DNA from: Mycobacterium paraterrae
GTDB lineage: Bacteria; Actinomycetota; Actinomycetes; Mycobacteriales; Mycobacteriaceae
Reading direction: 5' to 3'
Length of the DNA: 64,000 bases
Assembly (NCBI RefSeq): GCF_022430545.2
Contig: NZ_CP092488.2
Coordinates: 4,216,001 to 4,280,000 of the forward strand
Below the pieces are notes generated by a model, which did not search any database, was not told where the DNA came from, and was given only the letters and a program-made list of their open reading frames with translations. The position numbers were made by a program, and so were the translations under genes. This document shows, one piece after another, positions 51,103 through 59,851 of this stretch (the stretch's first letter is position 1; each line of letters opens with the position of its first letter).

Positions 51103-53205
51103 TTAGTTGTCGATTGTTCGTTCGGCGGCGTCGACGACGGCTTCCGGGGTGAACCCGAACTCGCGGAACAAAGTCTTCTCGTCGGCGGATTCCCCGTAGT
51201 GCTCGATCGAAACGATCTCACCGGTATCGCCGACCAGTTTGTGCCAGCTCTGCGCAATGCCGGCCTCGACCGCGACGCGGGCCGACACTGACGGCGGCAG
51301 CACGCTGTCGCGGTACTCCTCGGACTGAGACTCGAACCACTCGACGCATGGCATCGACACCACCCGAGCCACGATGTCCTTGTCCGCCAACAGTTTCTGC
51401 GCTTCGACAGCCAGCTGAACCTCGGAGCCGGTGGCGATCAGTACCACGTCCGGCTCTTGATCTTCGCTACCGCCAGCCCCTGTATTAAGGATGTATCCAC
51501 CCTTCTCCACGCCCTCGAAGTTGGTCCCCTCGAGAATCGGGACACCCTGGCGGGTCAGGATCAGGCCGACCGGACCGCTGCCGTTGCCGCGAGCCAAGAC
51601 GCTGCGCCACGCGTAGGCGGTCTCGTTGGCGTCGGCGGGCCGGACCACCGACAGCTTGGGGATGGCCCGTAGTGCGGCGAGGTGCTCGATCGGCTGGTGT
51701 GTCGGGCCGTCCTCGCCGAGCCCGATCGAGTCGTGGGTCCAGACGTAAATGGTGTCGATGTCCATCAGCGCGGCCAGTCGCACCGCCGGTCGCATGTAGT
51801 CGGAGAACTGCAGGAACGTACCGCCGTAGGCGCGGGTCGGACCGTGCAGCACGATGCCGGACAGGATCGAGCCCATCGCGTGTTCGCGGATTCCGAAGTG
51901 CAGGGTGCGGCCGTACCAGTCGGCCGTGTAGTCCTTGGTCGAAATCGATGGCGGCCCAAACGATTTCACGTTGTCCATGGTGGTGTTGTTGCTGCCGGCC
52001 AAGTCGGCCGAACCGCCCCACAGCTCGGGTAGATGCGGGCCGACCGCGTTGAGCACCTTGCCCGACGCGGCGCGCGTGGCCAGTGGCTTGTCACCGGGCT
52101 CCCAGTGCGGAATGTCGGCGTCCCAGCCGTCCGGCAGCTCCTCGGCGGTCAGGCGGTCCAGCAGCTTCTTGCGCTCGGGGTTGCGCTCAGCCCACGCCTC
52201 GAAGTCGGTGTTCCACTTCTCGTGGGCCTCTTTGCCGCGCTGCACGAGCCCCCGAGTGTGGTTGATCACCTCGTCGCTGACCTCGAACTTCTTCTCGGGG
52301 TCGAAGCCAAGTTCCTTCTTGACCGCCGCGACTTCTTCGTCACCGAGCGCCGAGCCGTGGGCCTTGCCGGTGTTCATCAGCTTCGGTGCTGGATAACCGA
52401 TGATCGTCCGCAGCGAGATGAACGACGGCTTGTCGGTGACGGCCTTCGCGTTGGCGATGGCCTCTTCGATCCCGACGACGTTCTCACCGCCCTCGACGCG
52501 CTGAACATGCCAGCCGTAGGCCTCATAGCGCGCGGCGGTGTCTTCGCTCAGTGCGATGTTGGTGTCGTCCTCGATCGAGATCTCGTTGTGGTCGTAGAAC
52601 ACGATCAGATTGCCCAGCTGCTGTACACCCGCCAGCGACGACGCCTCAGAAGTCACGCCCTCTTCGATGTCGCCGTCCGAGGCGATCACGTAGATGTAGT
52701 GGTCGAACGGGCTGGTTCCCGGCGCCGCGTCGGGGTCGAACAGGCCGCGTTCGTAGCGGGCGGCCATCGCGAAGCCGACCGCCGACGCCAAGCCCTGACC
52801 GAGTGGGCCCGTCGTGATCTCCACGCCCTTGGTGTGCCGGAACTCAGGGTGCCCGGGCGTCTTGGATCCCCAGGTGCGCAGCGACTCGATGTCAGACAGC
52901 TCGAGGCCGAAACCGCCCAGGTACAGCTGCAGGTACAGCGTCAGGCTGCTGTGGCCGCACGACAAGATGAAGCGGTCGCGGCCCAGCCAATGCGGGTCAC
53001 TGGGGTCATGCACCATCGCCCGCTGGAACAACGTGTACGCCAGGGGGGCGAGGCTCATCGCCGTTCCGGGATGTCCGTTGCCCACTTTCTGCACCGCATC
53101 GGCGGCCAGCACCCGGATGGTGTCGACCGCGGCCGAATCGACCTCGGTCCAGTCATCCGGGTGGTGCGGTTGGGTCAGGGTCGAGATGTCTTCGAGTGTG
53201 GTCAC
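51103..53205 (-). CDS. tkt: transketolase
   Basis: A thiamine-diphosphate enzyme transferring two-carbon units between sugar phosphates. The 700-aa protein shows GNGHPGTAMSLAPLAYTLF, LGQGLASAVGFAMA, the cofactor motif ASDGDIEEGVTSEASSLAG followed by NLIVFYDHN, and TIYVWTHDSIGLGEDGPTHQ. The GTG at 53205 (VTTLEDIS) matches family starts. It is the first gene of the minus-strand operon tkt-tal-zwf-opcA-pgl and is divergent from ctaB. Confidence 0.97.
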   Translation of the reverse strand: MTTLEDISTLTQPHHPDDWTEVDSAAVDTIRVLAADAVQKVGNGHPGTAMSLAPLAYTLFQRAMVHDPSDPHWLGRDRFILSCGHSSLTLYLQLYLGGFGLELSDIESLRTWGSKTPGHPEFRHTKGVEITTGPLGQGLASAVGFAMAARYERGLFDPDAAPGTSPFDHYIYVIASDGDIEEGVTSEASSLAGVQQLGNLIVFYDHNEISIEDDTNIALSEDTAARYEAYGWHVQRVEGGENVVGIEEAIANAKAVTDKPSFISLRTIIGYPAPKLMNTGKAHGSALGDEEVAAVKKELGFDPEKKFEVSDEVINHTRGLVQRGKEAHEKWNTDFEAWAERNPERKKLLDRLTAEELPDGWDADIPHWEPGDKPLATRAASGKVLNAVGPHLPELWGGSADLAGSNNTTMDNVKSFGPPSISTKDYTADWYGRTLHFGIREHAMGSILSGIVLHGPTRAYGGTFLQFSDYMRPAVRLAALMDIDTIYVWTHDSIGLGEDGPTHQPIEHLAALRAIPKLSVVRPADANETAYAWRSVLARGNGSGPVGLILTRQGVPILEGTNFEGVEKGGYILNTGAGGSEDQEPDVVLIATGSEVQLAVEAQKLLADKDIVARVVSMPCVEWFESQSEEYRDSVLPPSVSARVAVEAGIAQSWHKLVGDTGEIVSIEHYGESADEKTLFREFGFTPEAVVDAAERTIDN

Positions 53206-53462
53206 GTACTGAAGTCCTCGGGTTCGGCGTCGGCAGAATTTTCTGTGGAAAAGGTCCACGTCCACCCTAATGCCGGAATGTTGCCGGCGCGTAGAAGGAT
53301 GTTTCACCTGTCGACTGTTCAGGCCCCGTCAACTCCCTCGTTGGGCGTCGCAGCTTGCCGATTGGCTGTCAATGGACCCTGCGGTGCATGCTGGGCAAGT
53401 TGTGCCGTCTACCATCGTGCGTAGTAGAAGCTGCGCGCTGCTGTGATCCGAGGAGTCATTGC
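53206..53462. other. divergent tkt/ctaB intergenic region
   Basis: These 257 nt must hold the promoters of the pentose-phosphate operon and of ctaB. The minus-strand side contains AT-rich CAGAAAATTCTGCCG before tkt. I see no confident -35/-10 pair and no known operator. Confidence 0.4.
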
Positions 53463-54383
53463 GTGAGCATTCGCGAGCGCGTTGCGCCGAGCCGAGTCAG
53501 CGGCACATTGCTGGCCTATTTGGCGCTCACCAAGCCGCGGGTCATCGAGCTGTTGCTGGTCACCGCGATTCCGGCGATGTTGTTGGCCCACCGAGGCAGC
53601 GTGAATCCACTGCTGATTTTCAACACGCTGGTCGGCGGCATGCTGGCGGCCGCCGGGGCCAACACGCTGAACTGCGTGGCTGACGCCGACATCGACAAGA
53701 AGATGAAGCGGACCGCGCGGCGACCGTTGGCGCGCGCGACGGTGCCCACCCGCAATGCCCTGATCTACGGGCTGGCGCTCAGCGTCGCATCGTTCGCGTG
53801 GCTGTGGTGGACTACGAACCTGCTCTCAGGCCTGTTGGCGGTGGGCACGATCGCGTTTTACGTCTTCATCTACACGCTGCTGCTCAAACGCCGCACGTCG
53901 CAGAACGTGGTGTGGGGCGGCGCGGCCGGCTGCATGCCGGTGATGATCGCCTGGTCGGCGGTTACCGGCACGATCGGCTGGCCGGCGCTGGTCATGTTCG
54001 CGATCATCTTCTTCTGGACGCCGCCGCACACCTGGGCACTCGCGATGCGCTACAAGGAGGATTACCAGGCCGCTGGAGTCCCGATGCTGCCGGCGGTCGC
54101 GACGGAACGTCAGGTCACCAAGCAGATCCTGATCTACACCTGGTTGACGGTCGCGGCGACGCTGGCCCTCGCACTGGCCGCCGGGTGGCTCTACACCGCC
54201 GTCGCCGTCGTGGCGGGCGTGTGGTTCTTGGCAATGGCACATCAGCTGTACGCCGGCGTGCGGCGTGGTGAGCCGGTCAAGCCGTTGCGGTTGTTCCTGC
54301 AATCCAACAACTATCTCGCCGTGGTGTTCTGCGCCCTGGCGCTCGATTCGGCGCTCGCGCTGCCGACGCTCCTGCGGGTCTAA
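53463..54383 (+). CDS. ctaB: protoheme IX farnesyltransferase (haem O synthase)
   Basis: Adds the farnesyl group to haem B for the aa3-type cytochrome oxidase. The 306-aa membrane protein of the UbiA family has the prenyl-diphosphate motif NCVADADIDKKMKRTARRP and the second Asp-rich loop AMRYKEDYQAAGVPML. It has about nine helices. The GTG at 53463 (VSIRERVAPSRVSG) starts just before helix 1. It is monocistronic with a strong hairpin after its stop. Confidence 0.95.
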   Translation: MSIRERVAPSRVSGTLLAYLALTKPRVIELLLVTAIPAMLLAHRGSVNPLLIFNTLVGGMLAAAGANTLNCVADADIDKKMKRTARRPLARATVPTRNALIYGLALSVASFAWLWWTTNLLSGLLAVGTIAFYVFIYTLLLKRRTSQNVVWGGAAGCMPVMIAWSAVTGTIGWPALVMFAIIFFWTPPHTWALAMRYKEDYQAAGVPMLPAVATERQVTKQILIYTWLTVAATLALALAAGWLYTAVAVVAGVWFLAMAHQLYAGVRRGEPVKPLRLFLQSNNYLAVVFCALALDSALALPTLLRV

Positions 54384-54392
54384 TCCAGAGCG

Positions 54393-54409
54393 GCAGGTCG
54401 CGGACCTGC
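54393..54409 (+). terminator. hairpin terminator of ctaB
   Basis: GCAGGTC-GCG-GACCTGC is a perfect 7-bp stem with a 3-nt loop, 10 nt after the stop codon. No U-tract. Confidence 0.6.
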
Positions 54410-54418
54410 GAATACCCC

Positions 54419-54435
54419 ATACCCCGACGGGGTCT
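54419..54435 (+). promoter_or_regulatory. CsoR/RicR-like palindrome before the first PPE gene
   Basis: ATACCCCGACGGGGTCT: ACCCC and GGGGT around a 3-nt centre. It fits the ATACCCC-N3-GGGGTAT form of copper-sensing CsoR-family operators except for one base in the last triplet. It lies 49 nt before the PPE start. An analogous but broken element precedes the second PPE gene. Confidence 0.45.
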
Positions 54436-54483
54436 TGCGACTACGACGCGGCGTAGTTTTTAGTGACCCATTGTGATGAGGCC

Positions 54484-55983
54484 ATGACCGCGCCGATCTG
54501 GATGGCGCTACCCCCGGAAGTGCATTCGACGTTGCTCAGCAGCGGCCCCGGCCCCGGTTCGCTGCTCAGCGCGGCCGGCGCCTGGTCGGCGCTGAGTGCC
54601 GAATACGCCGACGTCGCCGACGAACTGACCGCGATGCTGGCCGGGGTGCAGGCCGGCGCCTGGCAGGGGCCCAGCGCCGAGCAGTACGTCGCCGCCCACG
54701 CGCCCTACCTGGCGTGGCTCACCCAGGCCAGCGCGGACAGCGCCGCCGCTGCCACCCACCACGAAACCGCGGCCGCGGCGTACACCGGGGCGCTGGCCAC
54801 CATGCCGACACTGCCGGAATTGGCGACCAACCACGTGGTGCACGGGGTGTTGACCGCAACGAATTTCTTCGGCATCAACACCATCCCGATCGCGCTCAAC
54901 GAGGCCGACTACGTCCGCATGTGGGTCCAGGCGGCCACCACGATGAGCACATACCAGGCCGCCGCCGGAGCGGCCCTGGCATCGGTACCACCGGCTGTGC
55001 CCGCACCTCGAATCGTCGCCGCCGGCGGCGAAACCACCTCCGCTACAACGCAAGCCGCCGCTGCCGTCGCCGACACCTCGTGGCAGGACCAATTGGCGCA
55101 GATCATCAGCGACTTCACCCAGCAGGTGACCTGGCCGCTGGGCAAGTTGCTCTATCCGAACGGCTGGCCCATCGACGCGGTGTCCTTCGCGACCGGCCTC
55201 AGTTCGGCGTTGCAGCAGATTCCGGGCATGACCCCGGCGCTCGCCGGAGCACTCGGCTGGGGAGTGTTCCACTCCGCAGTCCTCTTCTATCCCTTGGTGC
55301 AAGCGGCGCCGCTGTTACTGGCGGTCGCGGTTCCCGTGACCGCGCTTGCGGGGTTCGGCGGCCTCGCCGGGCTTGCCGGGCTTGCCGGTATCTCCGGCGC
55401 GGCCCTCCCGCCCGTCGTCACCTCGCCCGTTACCCCGGCCATGCCCGCACCGGTGAACACGGCGCCGTCGGTCTCCACCATCGGCGGCCTGGGAACCAGC
55501 GGCGGCCATGCACCATCCGTGGCGAGTTCTCCGGCGCCGACCACGATGACCGCGAGCGGGGGTCCGCCGGCCGGCGGGGGTCCAGGCTTCGCGCCGCCGT
55601 ACGCGGTGGGCGGCGCTGCCCTGACATCGGCGGTCAGCGCGCGGGCCAAGACGCACGAGCCGACGTCGCGGGGCGCGTCGAAGGCTCCAGCGCCGGCCGA
55701 GGCGGTGGCCGCCGGCGTCACGGACCGAAGCCGGGCACGCAGGCGTCAGCGTGGCCGATTGCGCTCGCACGCCCATGAATTCATGAATATCGGAGTCGAG
55801 CCGGACTGGATCGTCTCGCCCGAGGCCTCGGATCGAGGGGCGGGACCGCTCGGCTTCGCCGGAACGGTGCGTAAACGCGGTGAGCCGGCGGCGGGGCTAG
55901 CCACGCTGTCCGACGAGGGGTTCGGCGACGGGCCGACTCTGCCGATGCTGCCGAACACCTGGGCCGGATCGGAGCCCAGTTGA
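54484..55983 (+). CDS. PPE family protein, PPW subfamily (PPE4-like)
   Basis: A 499-aa type VII secretion substrate. The PPE domain (1-180) starts MTAPIWMALPPEVHSTLLSS and has AGAWQGPSAEQYVAAH and NFFGINTIPIALNEADYVRM. A hydrophobic, Ala/Gly/Pro-rich middle follows. The C-terminus carries the PPW-subfamily signature GPLGFAGT and PMLPNTW. The closest remembered relative is PPE4 of ESX-3. The ATG at 54484 is preferred over 54463 because it gives the canonical PPE start. No PE partner is adjacent, so it may use the PE encoded at 59852. Confidence 0.9.
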   Translation: MTAPIWMALPPEVHSTLLSSGPGPGSLLSAAGAWSALSAEYADVADELTAMLAGVQAGAWQGPSAEQYVAAHAPYLAWLTQASADSAAAATHHETAAAAYTGALATMPTLPELATNHVVHGVLTATNFFGINTIPIALNEADYVRMWVQAATTMSTYQAAAGAALASVPPAVPAPRIVAAGGETTSATTQAAAAVADTSWQDQLAQIISDFTQQVTWPLGKLLYPNGWPIDAVSFATGLSSALQQIPGMTPALAGALGWGVFHSAVLFYPLVQAAPLLLAVAVPVTALAGFGGLAGLAGLAGISGAALPPVVTSPVTPAMPAPVNTAPSVSTIGGLGTSGGHAPSVASSPAPTTMTASGGPPAGGGPGFAPPYAVGGAALTSAVSARAKTHEPTSRGASKAPAPAEAVAAGVTDRSRARRRQRGRLRSHAHEFMNIGVEPDWIVSPEASDRGAGPLGFAGTVRKRGEPAAGLATLSDEGFGDGPTLPMLPNTWAGSEPS

Positions 55984-55997
55984 GGTTCTTCTCGCGC

Positions 55998-56022
55998 ATA
56001 CCCCCTACCCCTACCGAGTCTT
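55998..56022 (+). promoter_or_regulatory. degenerate copy of the upstream element before the second PPE gene
   Basis: ATACCCCCTACCCCTACC followed by GAGTCTTG aligns with the ATACCCC(A)TACCCC...GGGTCTTG stretch before the first PPE gene, and both are followed by CTACGAC. Here GGGGT has become CGAGT, so the palindrome is broken. This shows that the two PPE genes were duplicated together with their upstream DNA. Confidence 0.4.
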
Positions 56023-56098
56023 GAGCTACGACACGTCGTCGTATTCACTCTGTTCGTGACTCAGACATGTGTGCCGGCTCGGTGGTGGATGTGAGGTC

Positions 56099-57583
56099 AT
56101 GACCGCCCCCGTATGGATGGCCGCTCCGCCCGAGGTGCACTCGGCGTTGCTGAGTAGCGGCCCCGGTCCCGGTTCGCTGTTGGCCGCGGCCAGCGCATGG
56201 ACGGCGTTGAGCACCGAGTACGCCGCCGTCGCCGCCGAACTCAGCGACGTGCTTGCCTCGGTAGAGGCCTCCGCCTGGCAGGGCCCAAGCGCGGAGCGCT
56301 ACGTGGCCGCCCACATTCCCTACCTGGCGTGGTTGATGCGCGCCAGCGCCAAGAGCGCGGCCGAAGCCACACAGCACGAAACGGCGGCAGCGGCCTATAC
56401 CGCGGCGCTGGCGGCCATGCCGACACTGCCGGAATTGGCCACCAACCATGTGGTGCACGGTGTGCTCGTCGCAACGAATTTCTTCGGCGTCAACACGATC
56501 CCGATCACGCTGAACGAGGCCGACTATGCGCGCATGTGGGCTCAGGCCGCGACCACGATGACGACTTATCAGGCGGTTTCGGCCACGGCGCTTGCCGCGG
56601 CACCGCAGACCGATGCGGCACCGCCGATCGTGACCTCGGCCAGTGCGCAGCAGCCCGCCGACAGTGGCAGCGACGGCTCGACGCAGGACATCATCGACGA
56701 CGACTCCGGTGACCCATACCAGTTGAGCTGGTACGTCAACCGGATCACCGAGATCACCGACACCCTGCAGCGAGACATCACCTTGCTCGCGCAGAACCCG
56801 GCCCAGGGCCTGACCCAACTGTCGGCCGACATCGGGGGACTGGTGGCCGACGAGGTCGGCCACCTCGGAGAGTTTCTCAGCGCATTCCCCGAGCTATACG
56901 CGCTGCCGATCCTTGCGCCGGTGGTGCTCACCGGCGGCGTCGCCGGTGTGGCCGGACTGGCCGGGATTCAGGTCGATGCAGCGCAGCTGCCGGCCGACAT
57001 CGCAGCGCCGGTTCCGCTCTCGTCGCCGGTGCCGGCTCTGAGCGGCAGCCCGGTCGCGATCGGTGTGGCGGGTGCGCCGACGCCGGCGCCCGTCTCGTCG
57101 CCGGCCCTCCCGGCCAGCACCGTCGCCACGACGGTGCCGTCGACGCCGGTTCCGCCCGCAACCGGGCCAGGGTTCGTACCGCCGTATCTGGTGGGTCCGC
57201 CCGGGATCGGATCGGGTTCGGGGATGACCGGCAGTGCCCGCGCTGGCGAGGCAAAGAAAGCCGCGCAACCCTTCGCCGCGGGCGCCGCCGCCAGCGCTGC
57301 CGAAGGTGGGCAACTCCGGTCACGACGACGCCGGCGTGCGGGAGTACGCGGGTACGCTCACGAGTTCATGGACATGAACATCAACGTCGATCCGAATTGG
57401 GCCGGGTCGACGGCGGCGTCCGACCGCGGTGCCGGACCGTTGGGGTTTGCCGGCACCGTACCCAAACACGCCACGGCCGCAGCGGGTTTGGCTACGCTCG
57501 ACGAAGACCATTTCGGTGGCGGCGCGGTGCTGCCAATGGTGCCGGGCACCTGGAAAGCGGAAGCAGGCGGAGCGCAAGACTGA
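56099..57583 (+). CDS. PPE family protein, PPW subfamily (PPE4-like), operon leader
   Basis: A 494-aa paralogue of the preceding gene. It starts MTAPVWMAAPPEVHSALLSS, with SAWQGPSAERYVAAH and NFFGVNTIPITLNEADYARM, then an acidic linker (GSDGSTQDIIDDDSGDP) and a variable middle. The C-terminus has a basic patch (RRRRRAGVRGYAHEFMD), GPLGFAGT and PMVPGTW. Its TGA overlaps the ATG of a JmjC/cupin gene (TGATG), so the enzyme is translated with the PPE protein. Confidence 0.9.
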   Translation: MTAPVWMAAPPEVHSALLSSGPGPGSLLAAASAWTALSTEYAAVAAELSDVLASVEASAWQGPSAERYVAAHIPYLAWLMRASAKSAAEATQHETAAAAYTAALAAMPTLPELATNHVVHGVLVATNFFGVNTIPITLNEADYARMWAQAATTMTTYQAVSATALAAAPQTDAAPPIVTSASAQQPADSGSDGSTQDIIDDDSGDPYQLSWYVNRITEITDTLQRDITLLAQNPAQGLTQLSADIGGLVADEVGHLGEFLSAFPELYALPILAPVVLTGGVAGVAGLAGIQVDAAQLPADIAAPVPLSSPVPALSGSPVAIGVAGAPTPAPVSSPALPASTVATTVPSTPVPPATGPGFVPPYLVGPPGIGSGSGMTGSARAGEAKKAAQPFAAGAAASAAEGGQLRSRRRRRAGVRGYAHEFMDMNINVDPNWAGSTAASDRGAGPLGFAGTVPKHATAAAGLATLDEDHFGGGAVLPMVPGTWKAEAGGAQD

Positions 57584-58788
57584 TGCGGCAGCGCCCATCG
57601 GGCATCCACACCCAGGCGTCGCTGGCCTGGCTGCTCGACCCGCTGCCCGTCGACACCTTCCTCGACGAGATCTGGGGCAGGTCGCATTATCACGTGAGCC
57701 GCGACAGCCCGAACTATTTCACCGGGCTACTCGAAGGGGCCGACTCCGTCGATGCTCTGCTCGCGGTGTTCCGGCCGCACCTGTCGCTGGTCAGCCTGGT
57801 CCGAGGGGCCGAGCGCAAAGAACAGTATGTGTACCGTCGCGCCGACGGGGCTTTCGACGTCGCGGCCATCGGCCAGGACTTCGCCGACGGGTACACCATC
57901 GTGCTGGAAAGCGTCCAGCGATATGTGCGCCCCATTGCGAGGCTGGCACATGCCATCGATGTCGAGCTCGATTTCGCGACTCAGGTCAACGCCTACTTCA
58001 CACCCCCGCAGTCACGGGGCTTCGTCGCGCATTGCGACGACCACGACGCGCTGGTCGTGCAGATTCAGGGATCGAAGATCTGGCATCTGTACGAAGGCAT
58101 CGACGTGGCGCCGCACCGAATATCGAGCCAGGGGCCTGTGGCACCGGGGGAGCTGCCCGCGCCGACCGACGTGTGCCTGAAGACCGGCGATGTGTTGTAT
58201 GTGCCGCGCGGCCGAGTCCACGCGGCCGAATCGACCTCGGAGCTGTCGGCGCACTTGACGGTCGGCTTGCACGCGCCGTCGCTTCTGCTGCTGGCAACCC
58301 GAATGCTCAATGCACTCAACAACACTGACGATCGTATTCATGCTCAGCTGCCGCCTCGTTTCCTGTCCGATCCGGAAGTTCGGACGCATCTGGACGCGTT
58401 CGCACAACACATCGCCGAGCGGTTCAGCGATCCCGAAACCCTTGCCGGAGCACTTGATTCGCTGCAGGCCGACCTAGTCAAGCGCGGCCAATGCCAACCC
58501 TTGGGTGCGGGGATTGCCGACGCCGTCGACGTCGACGACCGGACCGAAGTGCTGAAGTGCCAGCCACTGTATTGCCGGGTGACCGACAATGCGAGTGGCG
58601 TGGCTCTGCACTTTGCGCAATCGGTCGTCAACGCGGGCCCCGATTACCGGGAAGCCCTGCAATTTCTCGCTGAAAGTACTGAGCCGCTGCGGGTTTCGGG
58701 CGTCCCGGGGCTCGGTGAGGCGGAGCGAATCGAGCTGGTCCGCACCCTGATCTTGCAGGGTTTCCTCATCCGGCTGACCAGCGAGTGA
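57583..58788 (+). CDS. JmjC/cupin-type Fe(II)-dependent oxygenase (cupin_4, ROX-like)
   Basis: A 401-aa protein. The cupin/JmjC barrel begins with DTFLDEIWGRSHYHVSR and carries the iron triad His150-x-Asp152 in FVAHCDDHDALVVQIQG and His213 in VPRGRVHAAES. The C-terminal part (from about 240) is helical, as in bacterial ribosomal-oxygenase-like proteins, which hydroxylate Arg or His side chains. The start overlaps the PPE stop (TGATG), and the end overlaps the sulfotransferase ATG in the same way. Substrate unknown; the coupled PPE protein is a candidate. Confidence 0.8.
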   Translation: MRQRPSGIHTQASLAWLLDPLPVDTFLDEIWGRSHYHVSRDSPNYFTGLLEGADSVDALLAVFRPHLSLVSLVRGAERKEQYVYRRADGAFDVAAIGQDFADGYTIVLESVQRYVRPIARLAHAIDVELDFATQVNAYFTPPQSRGFVAHCDDHDALVVQIQGSKIWHLYEGIDVAPHRISSQGPVAPGELPAPTDVCLKTGDVLYVPRGRVHAAESTSELSAHLTVGLHAPSLLLLATRMLNALNNTDDRIHAQLPPRFLSDPEVRTHLDAFAQHIAERFSDPETLAGALDSLQADLVKRGQCQPLGAGIADAVDVDDRTEVLKCQPLYCRVTDNASGVALHFAQSVVNAGPDYREALQFLAESTEPLRVSGVPGLGEAERIELVRTLILQGFLIRLTSE

Positions 58789-59747
58789 TGGACGTCTCCG
58801 ACCTCGCCCGCTGGACGCCGGTCAGATTCAACTTGTCCACTCCGTCTCCGACGGTCGACTGGGCCGATCTCTCGGCCGAGCGGTTCAGCGAGCCGTTCTT
58901 CGACCAGACCGTCGGCCGCTGGTCCAGGGGTCCCCGCGCCCAGCCGCTGGTCCGTACCGGGCTCGACGTCTTGGCTGCCCTGGACAACGAGCCCTCACTT
59001 GACCCGGCCGGGCTGATCTTTCACTTTTCGCGATGCGGATCGACCTTGGTGTCTCAGCTGCTGTCGACGGTGCAGGGAGTGGTGGTGGTCGCCGAACCCT
59101 CGCCTCTGAACGCGCTTCTAGGGCTGGATCCCGCACGAGTGGACGGTGCGACCCTGGTTCGGGTGGTGCGGCTTCTGCTGCGAGCCTTGGGCCGCCGCCG
59201 CCACGGTGACGAGGAGCACCTGGTGCTCAAGTGCACTAGCTGGAACATCCGCCGCCAGGAGATACTCACCGCGGCCTTTCCCGGCACCCCGTGGGTGTGG
59301 GTTCAGCGTGACCCGGCTCAGGTGGTCGCGTCACTGCTGGCCGGTCCGCCGAGGTGGCTCGGAGAGCACACGCCGCCGGCGGAGACGGCGCTGCGCTTTG
59401 GCATCGACCCGGCCGACGTGCCAGCCATGAGCCGAGCCGAGTTTGTCGCCCGGGCCTTGGGCGCAATGCTGTGGTCCGCCAGTGCCGGCCCCGCCGGTCG
59501 GATCTGCGTCGACCACGCTGAGTTGCCTGCCGCAGTGTGGCAGCGCGTCGCGCCGCATTTCGGCATCGACATCGACGAGGCGGCAATTGAGCGCATGACG
59601 CAACGGTCGCGGTACTCATCGAAAGATGCTGACCCACAAATTTTTTCACACGGCCAGCAACAAGCGGCGCTGGTGACTGAAGAGGTGAGGGAAGCCGTCG
59701 TGCGCTTTGCCGAAGCCGGCTATCGCGTATTGGGCTCGCGCCCGTAG
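58788..59747 (+). CDS. sulfotransferase-family protein
   Basis: A 319-aa P-loop protein of the PAPS-dependent sulfotransferase superfamily. The 5'-phosphosulfate loop is FHFSRCGSTLVSQLL (residues 78-92). The 3'-phosphate motif is VWVQRDPAQVVASLL, with Arg at about 174. Following GLIFHF is an EPSPLN segment typical of the group. It starts at ATG 58788, overlapping the oxygenase stop; a GTG at 58785 is possible. It could instead act on another activated nucleotide. It is the last gene of the PPE-oxygenase-sulfotransferase operon. Confidence 0.8.
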   Translation: MDVSDLARWTPVRFNLSTPSPTVDWADLSAERFSEPFFDQTVGRWSRGPRAQPLVRTGLDVLAALDNEPSLDPAGLIFHFSRCGSTLVSQLLSTVQGVVVVAEPSPLNALLGLDPARVDGATLVRVVRLLLRALGRRRHGDEEHLVLKCTSWNIRRQEILTAAFPGTPWVWVQRDPAQVVASLLAGPPRWLGEHTPPAETALRFGIDPADVPAMSRAEFVARALGAMLWSASAGPAGRICVDHAELPAAVWQRVAPHFGIDIDEAAIERMTQRSRYSSKDADPQIFSHGQQQAALVTEEVREAVVRFAEAGYRVLGSRP

Positions 59748-59814
59748 CCCACTAGAGGGCTCGCCGTCGTCTGCTCGGGTTTCCAATCGCCCCACCCTGT
59801 GCTAAAAATGCTAA

Positions 59815-59829
59815 TGAAAATCATGTTCA
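59815..59829 (+). promoter_or_regulatory. Zur box before the PE-PPE-esxG-esxH genes
   Basis: TGAAAATCATGTTCA differs at one base from the palindrome TGAAAATCATTTTCA, the actinobacterial Zur operator. It overlaps a -10-like CATAAT at 59828-59833, the right place for zinc-dependent repression. ESX-3 genes and their EsxR/EsxS paralogues are Zur-regulated in M. tuberculosis. Confidence 0.7.
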
Positions 59830-59851
59830 TAATGGTGATCGGAGGGCTACC

